From Atkinsonella hypoxylon (taxonomy: Eukaryota; Ascomycota; Sordariomycetes; Hypocreales; Clavicipitaceae), in assembly GCA_000729835.1 (NCBI GenBank), contig JFHB01000085.1, forward strand, positions 1-64,000: 64,000 nt of DNA, given 5' to 3'. The notes under the pieces are model-generated. The model saw nothing but the letters and a program-made list of their open reading frames with translations, made no database searches and had not been told where the DNA came from. A program made the translations under genes and the position numbers. This document shows positions 1-11,436 of the stretch, one piece after another (the first letter of the stretch is position 1; each line of letters starts with the position of its first letter).

Positions 1-1077
1 GTAACTCTTACGTAGAGTCCTATCACTATGTTGTACTGTCATACCAGAGTCTTTACTCTTACAAGCTGTCACCAGGAACCGGGTTGGCGCGCGATAGGTA
101 CCTAAGGTAAGTACTGGAGGTTGGGTGGGTCCCATGACCTAGCTGCTAGGTACCTTTGGTACCTAAGGCACCTACCTTAGGAGGTAGGTAGGTAGTATTT
201 AGGTATCTCTGGACAGCCACTATAGGTGTCTTAGCTGGCAATATACGCGTGTAGCTGCGACATATGCGATGTACGGAATACTTCTTTGTACATCTACAAA
301 TGTGCGGCACTTCTGTTATGATATTGGTAAATTGGAGTACCTCTGTGACCCCTTTATCTTCCAAGATGGCCCTACCTACCTGGTACCTTGGGTAGGTAGC
401 TACCTATTGTTCTACGCCTCTAGTGAGTGCTAATCGTGTGACTGAACGATTATGCCTTTATATAACTAGTGATTTCCCAGCCTGACGTTATATTCGTTGC
501 TGCTCTTGTTGTATGAATACATGGTGATAGCATCACGCATGACCATGAGACAAGTGCAACCTTGGAATAATCCTCCACACTACCAATGCACCAGAAAGAC
601 CAGAGGGCACTCGTTCCTGCATCAATATACCAGTTGACCCCTTTTTCCTTTGGACCCCCACAAGCATCGCGAAAATCAGCCGATGCTCGACCAGAGAGCT
701 ACGTGATCATTAATTACCACGGAAACATTCGATTGGTGCCGAGGAAAAGTAACATATTGTCCGAACACGTTGCAATCAGTCCATGATTTCTGCTTTAGCT
801 CGCCTACTGTCTCCCAGTGCAAGACGCCAGACCGCCCTATACAGTGCAATGCCCAACAGACCTTTATTTCCCTCATACCTTCCCATAATGCTACGCCTGC
901 TTGAATCGCCAGGCTCTCAAAACCTTCGTGCTTCTACACAACTCTGCTAATTTCCTTCCGCATCAGTGCAATCGAAGCATGTTCTACAGTCGACTCCTTG
1001 GGCACGTAGGAAATGATCTACATGCTGTTTCGAACCCAATGTAACATAGTAGGCTCATGCAAAGAGGTCTGTCTACT
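1..1077. other. Intergenic, rich in GGTA/TACC words
   Basis: No supportable gene. The region is marked by runs of AGGT/ACCT tetranucleotides and the palindrome GGTACC around 100-205 and 365-405. Short open frames here have no recognisable protein character. The last part (about 900-1077) is the 3' flank of the nat1 gene on the minus strand. Confidence 0.6.
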
Positions 1078-3381
1078 CTACATAGCTTCCAGCTCGGTAG
1101 CTAGCACATCTGACACTTTCAGCGGCAATTCAGATGCTGCCTTTATGTGCAATTTCAGGGAAGCAACTTGTTCTTTTGTCTTCTGGTTCGCGGGATCAAT
1201 ACTTCGTGCCGCATTCAAGCAACGGAGTGCTGGAACAAGTTTTTCTGCAGGTTGTCAGCTACAATCAACCGCAAAGGAATACGATTTCGCGTCTCTCCTG
1301 ATACTTACTTCGGCGAACAAAAACTTCGAATCCAGCATGCTGTGCATCCAAACTTTTAGGACAGACCTGCAACAGCGGGCTCAAGAGTTTCATAGCCTCT
1401 CCTAGCGGGTCGGTTGTGGCAGCAAGCTTCAGACCCAGGGGATCCTCGTCTTTCTTCTTGGCATCAGCTCCTTGAGTTCCCTTATTATGATCTTGCTTGA
1501 CTTGCTTTTCCGCTGCCTCTCTCTCTAGCCGTTGAAGCTCTTTTTTTGCTTTTTTTGCGGCTTTCTTCCTCGCCAATGCTTTGTCCCCGTCCTCGTCGTT
1601 TGCGCCGTTAGTTCCATTAAGTGAAGTCTGATCCGACATGCTGATATATAGTCTTATGGCATCGAGGGCAGCGCGTGAGTAGAACGGATGGTCGCGTACA
1701 TGATCCTCCCACTTGATCATGTCGACATAAGCGCGAATTTGACCTCTTCGTAAGGAAAAGCCGTGGAAATCAATTTGATCTTCTTGCCAAACATCAAAAA
1801 TGTTGGTTACAGCGTGTAATCGCTTCAATGCGAGCCCAATATTCCCTTGTCTAGCGTAGGCCTCCCCGTCTTCAGTAAGATACCAGACGCACTGCATGTC
1901 TACAAGATCTGCCAAAGGTCCACCAACAGTGTCTGTCCGCGTAAACAGGCCGACAGTCTTTAGAGCTTTGTCGTTTTCATTGTTCCGCAACTGATATTTC
2001 GCGGCCTTGCTGTTGATATATCGATCCTTGAGGTCGAGCTTTCGCGCCGTATCCATCATATCGGCGGCTGCCGCGATGTCACCCCGATGCTTTAGGATTC
2101 GCGCTTTTGTCATGTGGAAATCAACGCTCTTGTTGTCTTTCTCGATAGCCTTATCAATGTATTCCATCGCCTTCGCTAAGTCCCGACTGAGGCGGTAATT
2201 ATAGTGCTGTGCTAGGTAAAATAACGCAGCGGCCTCTCCCTTGTCTTTGCTCACGGTTTCCGTAGCCTGTGCCTCCAGGTATTTTCCTGTAAGTGAAGCC
2301 AAAGTTTCCTTCTTTGAAGCATCGGAGTAAAGATGCTTGAGATTGGCGAATGTGGATGGGACGCCTTTGTTCAACATGACAGTAAGATAAGCTTCAGCCG
2401 CCTTGTTGAAATCGTCACCTGATAAATTGTCAGCAATAATCTATGACAGAAACTGTGGAAAATTCCCTGAATCTTACCAGATAGGAAGTCTAAGGGAATT
2501 CTCCTGGCTGCATCACAGCGAGGATACTTCTCAGCATACCCGCCATACAGGGCCTTCCTTGCTTTGACATCCTTTTCTGGTATTTCCAGTGCGATGGCCA
2601 GCTTTTCGTAGTACTCAGCATGATCTGGATTGCGGTCAAGTAGCACCCTGTAAGCTTTGGCTGATTCTTCATGTCGTCCCAATTTGAGTAAATAGTCGGC
2701 CCTTTTCTCCAGAACAGCCAAACGATCCAAATTTTGCTTGCAGGCGGTGTTCAGGTGCTTCAAAGCACGTTCATAGTCGCCTTGTTCAGCTATTAGTGAG
2801 TTCTTATACATAACTGCTTCAGAGTGCTCAGTATCATTGCGTGACGGTGTAGTCTTCAGAGTGCCTTCGTATGTCGTCAACACGTTTTCGGCCTCCTGTA
2901 TATTTCCAGATAGGTGGTGCGCAACGGCGAGAGCCGTCCAACTCTGACGAATTTGTGGTCGAGCTTGAAGCATAGCATTGCGACTTTGAATATATCCGTC
3001 GTAATCCCGCATCTGAATTTGTAAGACCGCTAGGTCACGTTGTATCTGCGAGGATTCAGGTTCAAGCTTGAGGGCAAATTTATAAGCTTTGATGGCTTCC
3101 TCAAAGTTTTTGCACGACCGATATAGTAGTCCATATACGTGCCAGCAGATGTGCGACTTCATGTCGGCTTTCAGCGCCTCCTTCGCTAAAGCGAAGGCCT
3201 CCTCGGTCTTGCCCTGGCTATTAAAAATCAATGCTTTCATGGCCATGGTATCACCATGTTTTGGGTTCTTTTTGAGTATGAGATCTACTGTCTTCAAGCC
3301 TCGCTTGTATTGTTTGTCCTCATAGCTGCGAATCACTTGGCGAAACTGCGCCGCTTCTTTCGGCGCAAGTGGTTGCGGCAT
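1078..3381 (-). CDS. nat1: NatA N-terminal acetyltransferase auxiliary subunit (Nat1/Naa15)
   Basis: Large TPR scaffold of the NatA complex, which holds the catalytic subunit Ard1/Naa10 at the ribosome and acetylates nascent N termini. Three exons read 3381-2478, 2418-1309 and 1244-1078, giving 726 residues, close to the usual 700-850 for fungal Nat1. Introns are 59 and 64 bp, both with GTAAG donors. The start MPQPLAPKEAAQF matches the usual family N terminus; the open frame extends further upstream but that part lacks family character. Tandem TPR helices run through most of the protein (for example the EDKQYKRGLKTVD and KNPKHGDTMAMKAL region, residues about 20-60), followed by a Lys/Glu-rich linker (KKAKKELQRLEREAAEKQ, around residue 550-600) and the conserved C terminus ending near LRCLNAARSIDP. 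Family assignment is secure; the last small exon is inferred from frame and homology. Confidence 0.93.
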
Positions 3382-4600
3382 CGTTGTGGTGGTGGTAATG
3401 CAGCTGGCCGAGGCTCGGGGAGCAAGAGATAATCTGCTGCGAGTTGTATTAGTACGCAAGCCATATGACAGCACGGTTATTGCGTTGATAGGTCAGACGG
3501 CAATCCTTGACTGGTCGTCGAGGACTCGGGTCGTGCACCTGGCATCTCTAATGTACTATTACACTTACCAAGAGCTTGGGTGTCGTGCTCAGATATTGCG
3601 CCGCCGAGAGCCAATGGCATTGACCCGTCGAGTGTGGTAGGTCAGGTGTGCTTTACTTGAAACAAATGGGTTTGAGGCAGAAAAGCGAACTTCGAACCCA
3701 TGTTCAACGGTGGATCCTCGGATCGGGGTTGTTCCACGACAAAGTGCGGTTTCAAGGTGGGATGTTGGAGACCAGGTGTGCAGTGCTGGTGCTGGTGGGG
3801 TTTGAGTTTTGCAGGCTATGTGTTTACACTTTGCGGCCTATAGCACTAGGCCACCCATACATACAACAATGAAACTGTACACTGAGTATTATAGTAAGCT
3901 TGGAAGCAAATTAAGTCTTACCGCGTTGACCTTGCCGACGCATATACACATAGACTAGCTCTTGCACGGGGCAGTTCGCAATATGTAGGGTAGGCAAAGG
4001 GCCAAAGCCTATGGAGCCCGAGACAATGCTTACAAGCTAGACGTCATAATCATACAGTGGTTGAGGAGGTCCTAAGTAAATCTGAGAAAAAAGTCCCGAA
4101 TTATTTTCCTTGCCTAAAAAACCTGATAGGATAGATAATTAACGAGCGTCTTGATCCCATTCTAGAAGATTTATCCGCAAGAGGCTCGGACTCAAGTACT
4201 AGCCAAGGCTTGTACGGCAGGAGCGCTTGACGGAGAATATCCTTCGCACTCGCACATGGCAAGAAGCTATAGCAACCAGCGGGGAGGACAGGTAGCCAGC
4301 TGCCAGACTTTCGGGACCATTAATTAATAATGAAAATGATATAGATTCGTGCACAGCGGTATAACAAGGCTCGCTCTCCGAAATGCTTGCCTCTATTGGA
4401 TCTGCTAGAATCGATATGACGGGCTATAAGAAGTCTTCCCATTACAATCATCAGGATAATACTTTTAAAGATGACGGCCCATGAATTGCATTTGACTTTG
4501 GTAAGTGCTGCAGACCGTGCGCCACACATTTCGTCCTCGCCGAGGAGGCTTGTTCAAGCGCTCCCACCCCACCTCCGTAGCGATCCACTAATTCAACCCA
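3382..4600. other. Intergenic upstream of nat1
   Basis: Promoter side of nat1. The open frames at 3386-3640 and 3648-3872 show no family motif and are probably fortuitous. Base composition becomes AT-richer after about 4040. No RNA gene or repeat boundary was found. Confidence 0.5.
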
Positions 4601-4696
4601 ATTAAAATGGCTGCATCTAAAGATACATCCTGCATTATACTAACTTCCTCTATAGTAAAAGTACTAGCAATTGTCTGAGTTACAAAGAGCTACATT

Positions 4697-4727
4697 GTAT
4701 ACCTACCTAGTCTAGGTAGGTAGGTAG
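4697..4727. repeat. TACC/GGTA palindromic repeat cluster
   Basis: Inverted runs of ACCT and AGGT (tacctacctagtctaggtagg...) form an imperfect hairpin. It is the same word family that recurs at 145-205, 371-405, 8628-8645, 15120-15195, 28790-28815, 33096-33170, 51268-51280, 51815-51950, 53300-53344 and 53630-53675. Confidence 0.7.
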
Positions 4728-4879
4728 TTAAAACACGCTTCTTGCATTAATTAAGATAATTATTAGTTGTATATAATTCTTTATCTGCTATTAATACTTC
4801 ATAGCATTAGGCTAGTCTATTATCGCTAGTACTTTGTCGGGCCGAAACCAACCCCAATCGGCTGGGGCGGCACACACAC

Positions 4880-5430
4880 CTCCAAGATAGAGGGAAGGTG
4901 TGCGTCCACGCGCGCAGTCGATCAAGAAGAGGTCGGTAATAGGGCGAGATAATTGTCGGTGCGCGCTGTTAGAGCGTGGCGCGCAAAAAGATTAAATAGT
5001 CTAAGAGGCTAAAAAAGGAAAGAAGAGAAGGAAGAGAGCAGAAAAGAGGCTAAAAGGTAGAAGAGGCTAAAGTAGCTAAAGAAGCTAAAGAGGCAAAAGA
5101 GGCAAAAAAAGACAAGATCTAAAGAGGCAAGAGACAAGAGATAAGGTAGGGCAGAGGCCCCCAAGCTACTTAAGCTTCAATAAGATACCAAGAGTTAAAA
5201 AAGTCAATCAATATAAAGAGTTGAAGATCAAAAGATATCGCGGCACACAGGAAGAAGAAGGAAGACAAGAGGAGAGGCAGTCAGCTGTTCCGCCTGTTAC
5301 TGCCCCCGCGCCTTGCTTCCTCCCACCGTTTCTCTCCCTAAAAGGCTTTAGCTAAAAAGAATCCTTACGAAGCCCGCGTTGCTCGCGCTCTTACACAGAC
5401 TTACCTACCTTCTTGGGCTTGGTCTGCGTG
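4880..5430 (+). pseudogene. Decayed Lys/Ala/Glu-rich coding remnant, possibly transposase-derived
   Basis: The plus strand keeps a protein-like texture broken by many stops: a basic stretch near 4905-5000, then repeated KEAKEAKEAK-type codons at about 5070-5110, then a Pro/Ala/Val-rich stretch near 5285-5340, then a segment reading KNPYEARVARALTQTY near 5355-5405. Such lysine-alanine coiled C termini followed by a Pro-rich tail are common in fungal pogo/Fot1-like DDE transposases, and loss through RIP-like C-to-T decay would explain the stops. No DDE catalytic core is visible, so the transposon link is inference; a different decayed gene or simple low-complexity DNA is possible. Confidence 0.3.
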
Positions 5431-6516
5431 AGCCTTGGTATCCTTCGACCTTACTAGTCTCCGGACACCTCGGTCATCGAGAATCCCCTTCGAACGTGAA
5501 GTCCAATCGAGTCGAACCTGCACGCCTTGATGCCGCTGCCTATTTCCTCTTTCTTGTACAGGAATTAGGTGCCTTCTTATAGAAATCCATCGTGGCACAT
5601 CCCCCCTTGGTCAGCCTAATCTAACATAGAAAGGGGGCCCAAGTCCCCGCGACACAGTACTTTAGCTAAATATATTATAGAGTGTTTTAACGTGAACATT
5701 TTTTGTATGTTACTAAAGGTCACTCGAAGTTGCTCCACTAAGCTATAGAGGAAAAATAGGCCGATACGCAGGTGTAGCCTTGTGGGCATTAAATAGTCCC
5801 CTGCAGCTCTTATCTCAAGTCATATAGTTCGAGCGAAAATTGTACCTCACAAAGTGGCCTTGCGGTGCAATGATTCAGTACATAATATATATATTTTTTT
5901 TTAAAAAAAAAAACTAATTGAAACCGGCACTCTTTTATAAAGCAGACCTGTTGGTTTGGCAAATATAACTCCCAGAGCAGTTGAAGGGAGAAAGTGATGA
6001 CGACAGTGTGTGAAGAGTGGGGCTTTGTGGTCAGTGTCTCGTGGCCTAATAGAGGTAGTAGAACCTTGCAACTCCTTAAGGTTTGAAGCTTTCCTTTTCA
6101 TAACGCAGGCGTCAAACCAGGCGCAAGGAAGAACAAAGCACCTCAATATAAGATCATCAAAAAGACTTTTAAGGCACGTTACAGAACCGTACACTTATAA
6201 ACACCAGTTGGGGAGCAATGTTGCTGATGCTTGTGGCTCTCTAGCTGCCGTAGACACCAGACCAGCGGTTCACCATCTCCGCAAGCGACGTCATCGAAGA
6301 ACACGCCGATCACGGAACAAGCAATTTTTTAGTGCTGGCGCTATTGGATACCTGTGCCACGGTTTCACAGTCCAATTCAATATCTGACAAAATCGAGTCT
6401 GCTGCCCTCGAGCGCGACGGTTCGCGACCGCTATCCTGAGACTCCCAAGGAGGAGAAATATACGATTGCAGAATCCGTACTTCGTAAAAGAGCTTTGCTA
6501 ACCAGGATCCACCATC
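5431..6516. other. Intergenic upstream of the Kes1-like gene
   Basis: No gene supported. There is an A/T homopolymer patch near 5887-5912. The open frame at 6010-6387 has no family resemblance. Bases 6390-6516 form the immediate leader of the oxysterol-binding protein gene. Confidence 0.5.
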
Positions 6517-7839
6517 ATGTCGAGTTCTGGAAGTGCTACTGCTTCTCAAGCAAGTAGTGGAAGCTGGTCAGCCTTTCTGAAGGTATACAACGACATGCCA
6601 ACGCAAGAATTGTATCGTATGTCTTCATGCTAATTCCAAATGATTTGCTAGTCAATCGCATCATTCAATGGCGATCTCTCTTCTCTAACAGCGCCACCAT
6701 TTATACTGTCGTCACAGTCTCTTACAGAGTTCTCCTCTTATTGGGCTACACATCCAACCATCTTAACTGCACCCGCATTTGAGCCCGATCCTGCCAAGCG
6801 AGCCATGCTAGTGCTGAAATGGTTTCTCTCAACTCTGAAACATCAGTACGCCAGTCGAAGCGAGCAATTTGGAAACGAGAAAAAGCCATTGAACCCATTT
6901 CTTGGCGAACTGTTTCTCGGTACATGGACTGACGAAGCTGGAGAAACGACGCTCATTTCTGAGCAAGTCAGTCATCACCCCCCTGCAACTGCCTATTGCA
7001 TTCGAAACAACAGAACTGGTGTTCAATTGGAAGGATATAACGCTCAGAAAGCATCGTTCAAGAGCACGATCATTGTGAAGCAGATTGGTCATGCTGTGCT
7101 GACGATTCCCGTCGGATCTGGCGAGAATCAGCAACAAGAACGCTATCTCATCACACTGCCCTCCCTGCACATTGAAGGCCTGCTATTTGGAGCTCCATTT
7201 ATTGAACTCGACGGGTCAAGTTATATCAGCAGCTCAAGTGGCTATACTGCTAAGATTGATTACAGTGGCAGGGGGTGGCTTTCAGGCAAGAAGAACAGCA
7301 TTGTTGCCACTCTTTATCCCACAGGAAAAGAAAAAGAAGTTCTATACAACGTGACGGGCCAGTGGACAAAAGAGTTTGAAATCTATGAAGGCCCGGCCAA
7401 GAAAAGCTCAACACCAACCTTGGTTACGAAATATGATGCCGCTGGAACGCCTCAGTCTGAGCTGGCTATCGCGCCACTTGACAAGCAACATCCCCTTGAG
7501 TCTCGAAGAGCATGGTGTAAAGTTGCTGAAGCCATCCAGGCTGGCGACATGGAGTCTGTGTCAGCGGAAAAGGGTAAAATCGAGCAAGCGCAGCGCAACT
7601 TGCGCCATAAGGAGAAGTCCGAGAACCGCTCATGGGAGCGACGGTACTTTTCAGCAGTCACAGAAGAGGATGAGACCCTTAAAGAGCTAGGACCAGCAGC
7701 AGGGGTAGCTCTCAACGGCGATCAGGATAAGACGGGTGGTTTGTGGAGATTCGATCCTGTCAAAGCAGCCAGCGTGACTGCGAAGACTCCCACCAGCGAA
7801 GAATTACAGGAATTGGAGAAGGTAGCACTCGGTCAGTAG
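6517..7839 (+). CDS. kes1: Oxysterol-binding protein, Kes1/Osh4 type
   Basis: Short (ORD-only) oxysterol-binding protein that exchanges sterol and PI4P between membranes, typically acting at Golgi/ER contacts. Two exons, 6517-6582 and 6652-7839, give 417 residues, typical for Kes1 (about 430). The 22-codon first exon ends in FLK and joins SIASFNGDLSSLTAPPF, the usual lid/N-terminal segment of the family; the 69-bp intron has a GTATAC donor and a TGCTAAT branch site. The family signature EQVSHHPP lies at residues 126-133, and the first of the two adjacent PI4P-binding histidines is His130. A PLNPFLGE-type segment precedes it and the C-terminal ERRYF/LWRFD helices are intact. No PH, ankyrin or FFAT elements are present, separating it from long Osh proteins. 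Confidence 0.93.
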
Positions 7840-8931
7840 CTGTCCGGTTCACAGTCAGTTCGGTAGTCTAGTTTATAAATTATTTGACCTTTGCAATGGA
7901 TCATAGTTTATGCAAGACAGATTGCTATAGCACAGCATATGTTGGCGGTAATGTGTTCTCTACTGGACACTAACTCCCAATGACCTTAGCGAAGCGCGGG
8001 GAATTCCTAAAATCGTATCTGATACACTCTTTGGACTAGCTAAGACATAGTTTCGCAATTGACACGGTGTCGAGGGCAAATATTATGCTTAGCTAGTACT
8101 ATGCTCACGCTAGCAATCGACCCATTAAATTTGTAAAGATATACACGCTTTTAACGCGTTAACGTACATCACTAGTTGAATAGATATGGCCCCAAAGGAA
8201 ATCCCTTTATCTGTTAACTGCTGTATAAAAAAGATGTGTTAGATACAACAGCATACTCTAATCGAGTGACAGCTTCCTTTCTTTTATCTTCAGGGCATCT
8301 GTCTAGAAGCCTTGTTCTAGGGGCCTTTAAGTTACAAGTTTAAGAATCTATCTAGCCCCATCTTCCCTGTAGCAGAAACAACGACCTAAAGACCCAAGGG
8401 CCGAGATAAGAATAGCTGTAATAGTAATATTTCAACGGTAGTTCAGCTCCAACAGCGATTTAACTACAACCGATATTTAGCTCAATGGATAATCAGCTCT
8501 AAATATGGAAAATTATATATGTAGATCTTCATATACTATTCTGTGACGATGTTCAACATCAAAGGTGCTCACCCCACAACTGCCCTCCGACACGATGTTG
8601 TTGGCCACCCCCGCCGGGTTCCATTAAAGTACCTACCTAGGTATGTACGTAATATCTACTTCGATGGTACGGTACGCGTGTACTCGGAAATAACTGACAA
8701 GTGGACCAGAGCCTGTGAGGAAATACCGAACTGGCAGACTACTTACAATATAGTACTGTACTATACGAGTTCAGCAATAGCCGTGTCACATTGAATCCGA
8801 AGTCAACAATGCATCAATTTTATTATTCCTTCTCATCCTTCTCATCCCGCGCCGTTAAATTGTCATGGTTTCAAGTGAAGTACTACAAACTCCTTCATCC
8901 ACACAGATGCAATGTTATACATCCCATCTAT
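7840..8931. other. Convergent intergenic spacer
   Basis: 3' flanks of the Kes1-like gene (+) and the aldolase gene (-). A TACCTACCTAGGTA copy lies at about 8630-8645. The 83-codon frame at 8543-8794 has no recognisable content. Confidence 0.5.
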
Positions 8932-10232
8932 TTACACCTGTCCAGCACAATTGAAGTCCTTCAAAGCTTCGGAAACACGAGCAGACATAGTCTTCTCACC
9001 CTCGCGAACCCAAACACGGGGCTGTGTATTGCTCATTAGAATGAGGTAATTCCAAATGGAGATTAGGACAACTTACATCAAAGAACTTCTTGTTAGGCTT
9101 GTCCTCGCCATCAGGGTTGCCAACGGCAGTCAGAAGGTAGTCCTTTTTGTTGAGCATGTAGTCGCGGATGCCAGACATATATGCGAATTGCATATCCGTG
9201 TCCATGTTGACCTTGACGACACCGTGACTGATGGCGTCAAGATATTCCTGCTTGCTAGAACCGGAGCCACCATGGAAAACAAAAAAAACAGGCTTGTCCT
9301 CCTTGGCTCCGATGGCAGCCTTGACGTGGGCCTGATGCTTTCCGAGAAGCTCAGGGTGCAGTTTAACATTGCCTGGCTTATAGACACCATGAACGTTGCC
9401 GAAGCCGGCGGCAATAGAGAAGTATGGGGAAATTGGAGACAAGGTGTTGTAGATCTTAAGGATGTCCTCAGGCTGTGTGTAAAGAGAAGCGTTGTCAATA
9501 CCCTCATTATTAACGCCGTCCTCCTCACCGCCGGTAATACCAATCTCCATCTCGAGCCACTGCTTCATGGGAGCAGCACGTTTGAAGTACTTGGCAGTAG
9601 TCTCGATATTCCAGTCAACAGGCTCCTCAGAAAGGTCGATCATGTGCGAGCTGAACAGGGGCTCACCGTGAGTCTTGAAATAGGCCTCATCAGCGTCCAG
9701 CATACCATCGAGCCAAGGCAGGAGCTTTTTGGCACAGTGATCGGTGTGCAGAATGACGGGAATGCCGTAAGAGGGAGCGATGGCGCGAATGTAGGTAGCG
9801 CCGGCAACAGCACCGGCAATAGAAGCTGCCTGATCGGTATTGCTTATCCCCTGCGGCAGTATTGTTCAGCTTCAAACTATGATCAAAATGAGACCATTCT
9901 CTGAGAAGAACTCACCTTGCCGGCAAAGTAAGCCGCGCCACCCTGGGACATCTGCAGGATGATGGGGGACTTGGCATCGCGAGCGGCTTCGAGGGAGGCA
10001 ACGACAGTAGACGAAGAAGTAACGTTCTAAGTCATTAGGAAAGCAATTAGATTTGATGTCGTATGACTCTATGAAAATGAAGTTCTAGTGAAAGCAAAGT
10101 CTTGCGGCTATTTGGGCAACGTACGATGGCAGGGACAGCAAATTGCTTCTCGCGGGCGTACTGGAACAGCTTAAGAACATCATCTCCGACGATGACGCCA
10201 GACTTTCGGCTCAGGACATCCGTAACACCCAT
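8932..10232 (-). CDS. fba1: Fructose-bisphosphate aldolase, class II
   Basis: Zinc-dependent aldolase of glycolysis and gluconeogenesis, cleaving fructose 1,6-bisphosphate to DHAP and glyceraldehyde 3-phosphate in the cytosol. Four exons (10232-10125, 10026-9916, 9850-9077, 9021-8932) encode 360 residues, the usual length. Introns of 98, 65 and 55 bp are all in phase 0. Recognisable motifs are FAVPAI/NVTSSSTV near residues 32-44, the zinc-site segment VILHTDHCAKKLLPW, the phosphate-binding GGSGSS loop, and NMDTDMQFAY. The C terminus is an unremarkable REGEKTMSARV helix. Strong codon regularity is consistent with high expression, as expected for this enzyme. A 19-base poly-G run sits about 235 bp upstream of the start. 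Confidence 0.97.
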
Positions 10233-11436
10233 GTTGATAAAGACGGTGGTGAGGCGAGCGACAAGTTTAGAAAATGGAAGGATACTAAGTATCTAAATTG
10301 AGAATAGTGTAATTAGCGCGCTGTCAAGGATCATATAATAGGTTGAAAGATGCAACCTAGAACGAATCGTATGGAAGCAGACCAGAATTCGTTAGCGGTG
10401 AAGTTTTTGGATATGGGAAAGACTCGAAACTGTACAACGAAGTTTTAGGTATGAAGCATGTGGCCTTGGGGGGGGGGGGGGGGGGGTGCTGGCGGGGTAA
10501 GACAAAGCCTTTGGCTTGGGCTATTGCAGCAGGCGCGGGGGTTTCGGACCAGCACTAGCAGAACCGACGTCAATCAGGTCCAGCTTTCTGGACAAGGACG
10601 ATTGGGGTCAGAAAACGCAAACATCTCTAGTTGCCATTCGCGCAGATACACTGGGCATTTGATATCCATCGCAATCGGCTCATGCTTCGCAACATCTTCT
10701 GAAAACCACTGTGCCATTGTTTGGTCGGCCCGGTTTAGCTCATCAAGGCCCCAATGCCCGGAGAGCTCTGGCTGATCTGTCGTTGATAGTGGGGCGCAAC
10801 AGGGCTCAACACTTACTTGATCTACAGAAGCGGTGAATTATCGCGAAGATGTTGAAAGACAGTTGTTGTCTGGGTTATTCGCAAACGATGACGAAGGAAA
10901 AAAGCAAAGACAGCCGAAAGCCACATGAACGACAGCAGGGAGGAGCTTGCGGGGCTGTTATTATTTTGGGTAGCTAAAATTTGCCATCCCGAGGGTAACC
11001 TCCTATCGCAGCCGACGATTCGGCGGATCGAACGGAAACATGCGGAACGATGGGCTTGCAAACGTTGAGATGTCGTAACAGAAAACTGTGCGACATGGAG
11101 AAGACATCCCGAAGCTTACAGTATTCTGGTGCTAGAGATGCCCTCGGAAGTGTCATCCAAAGCTCTCGAGCCCTATGGCAAGCTTAGTGCGAATCCCGCG
11201 TTGGAGGATAATACTGTAGAATCTTATCCATTAAGTAACTAGTTATCTGGGCATAGTTTGTATTGGGCCGTTCTCTTTGATGCCAGCATGACAGCGTGCT
11301 TTTGGCTTTCGGCCTATGCGAATCCACTTGGACTGCTTAGTCAGTTGGCCCAGCCAGCTGACCGGCCTTTTTGATCGAAACTCGAGTGTCAAACTGTTAG
11401 GAATGATGCCCGACCTGATGCTCGTCAGTCACAGAA
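10233..11436. promoter_or_regulatory. Divergent intergenic region between fba1 and bcs1
   Basis: 1.2 kb separating two divergently transcribed genes, so it should hold both promoters. The only marked structure is the poly-G tract at 10468-10486. The open frames at 10458-10775 and 10822-11061 cross it without family signatures. Confidence 0.5.
10468..10486 (+). repeat. Poly-G homopolymer (19 G)
   Basis: An unbroken run of 19 G on the plus strand, that is poly-C on the coding strand of the aldolase gene, about 235 bp before its start. It could form intra- or intermolecular G-quadruplex and is also a likely site of sequencing length error. Confidence 0.9.

Noticed and set aside
1265..1302. nat1 ending at the first stop after VRRSKYQ
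   Set aside because: A GTAAGT donor lies there, and splicing to 1244 gives the conserved family C terminus.
5490..5530. tRNA T-loop look-alike (GGTTCGACTC on the minus strand)
   Set aside because: The flanking bases do not form a T stem, acceptor stem or anticodon arm.
9056..9904. 282-codon frame antisense to the aldolase gene
   Set aside because: It is the complement of strongly codon-biased aldolase exons and crosses the introns; there is no independent protein signature.
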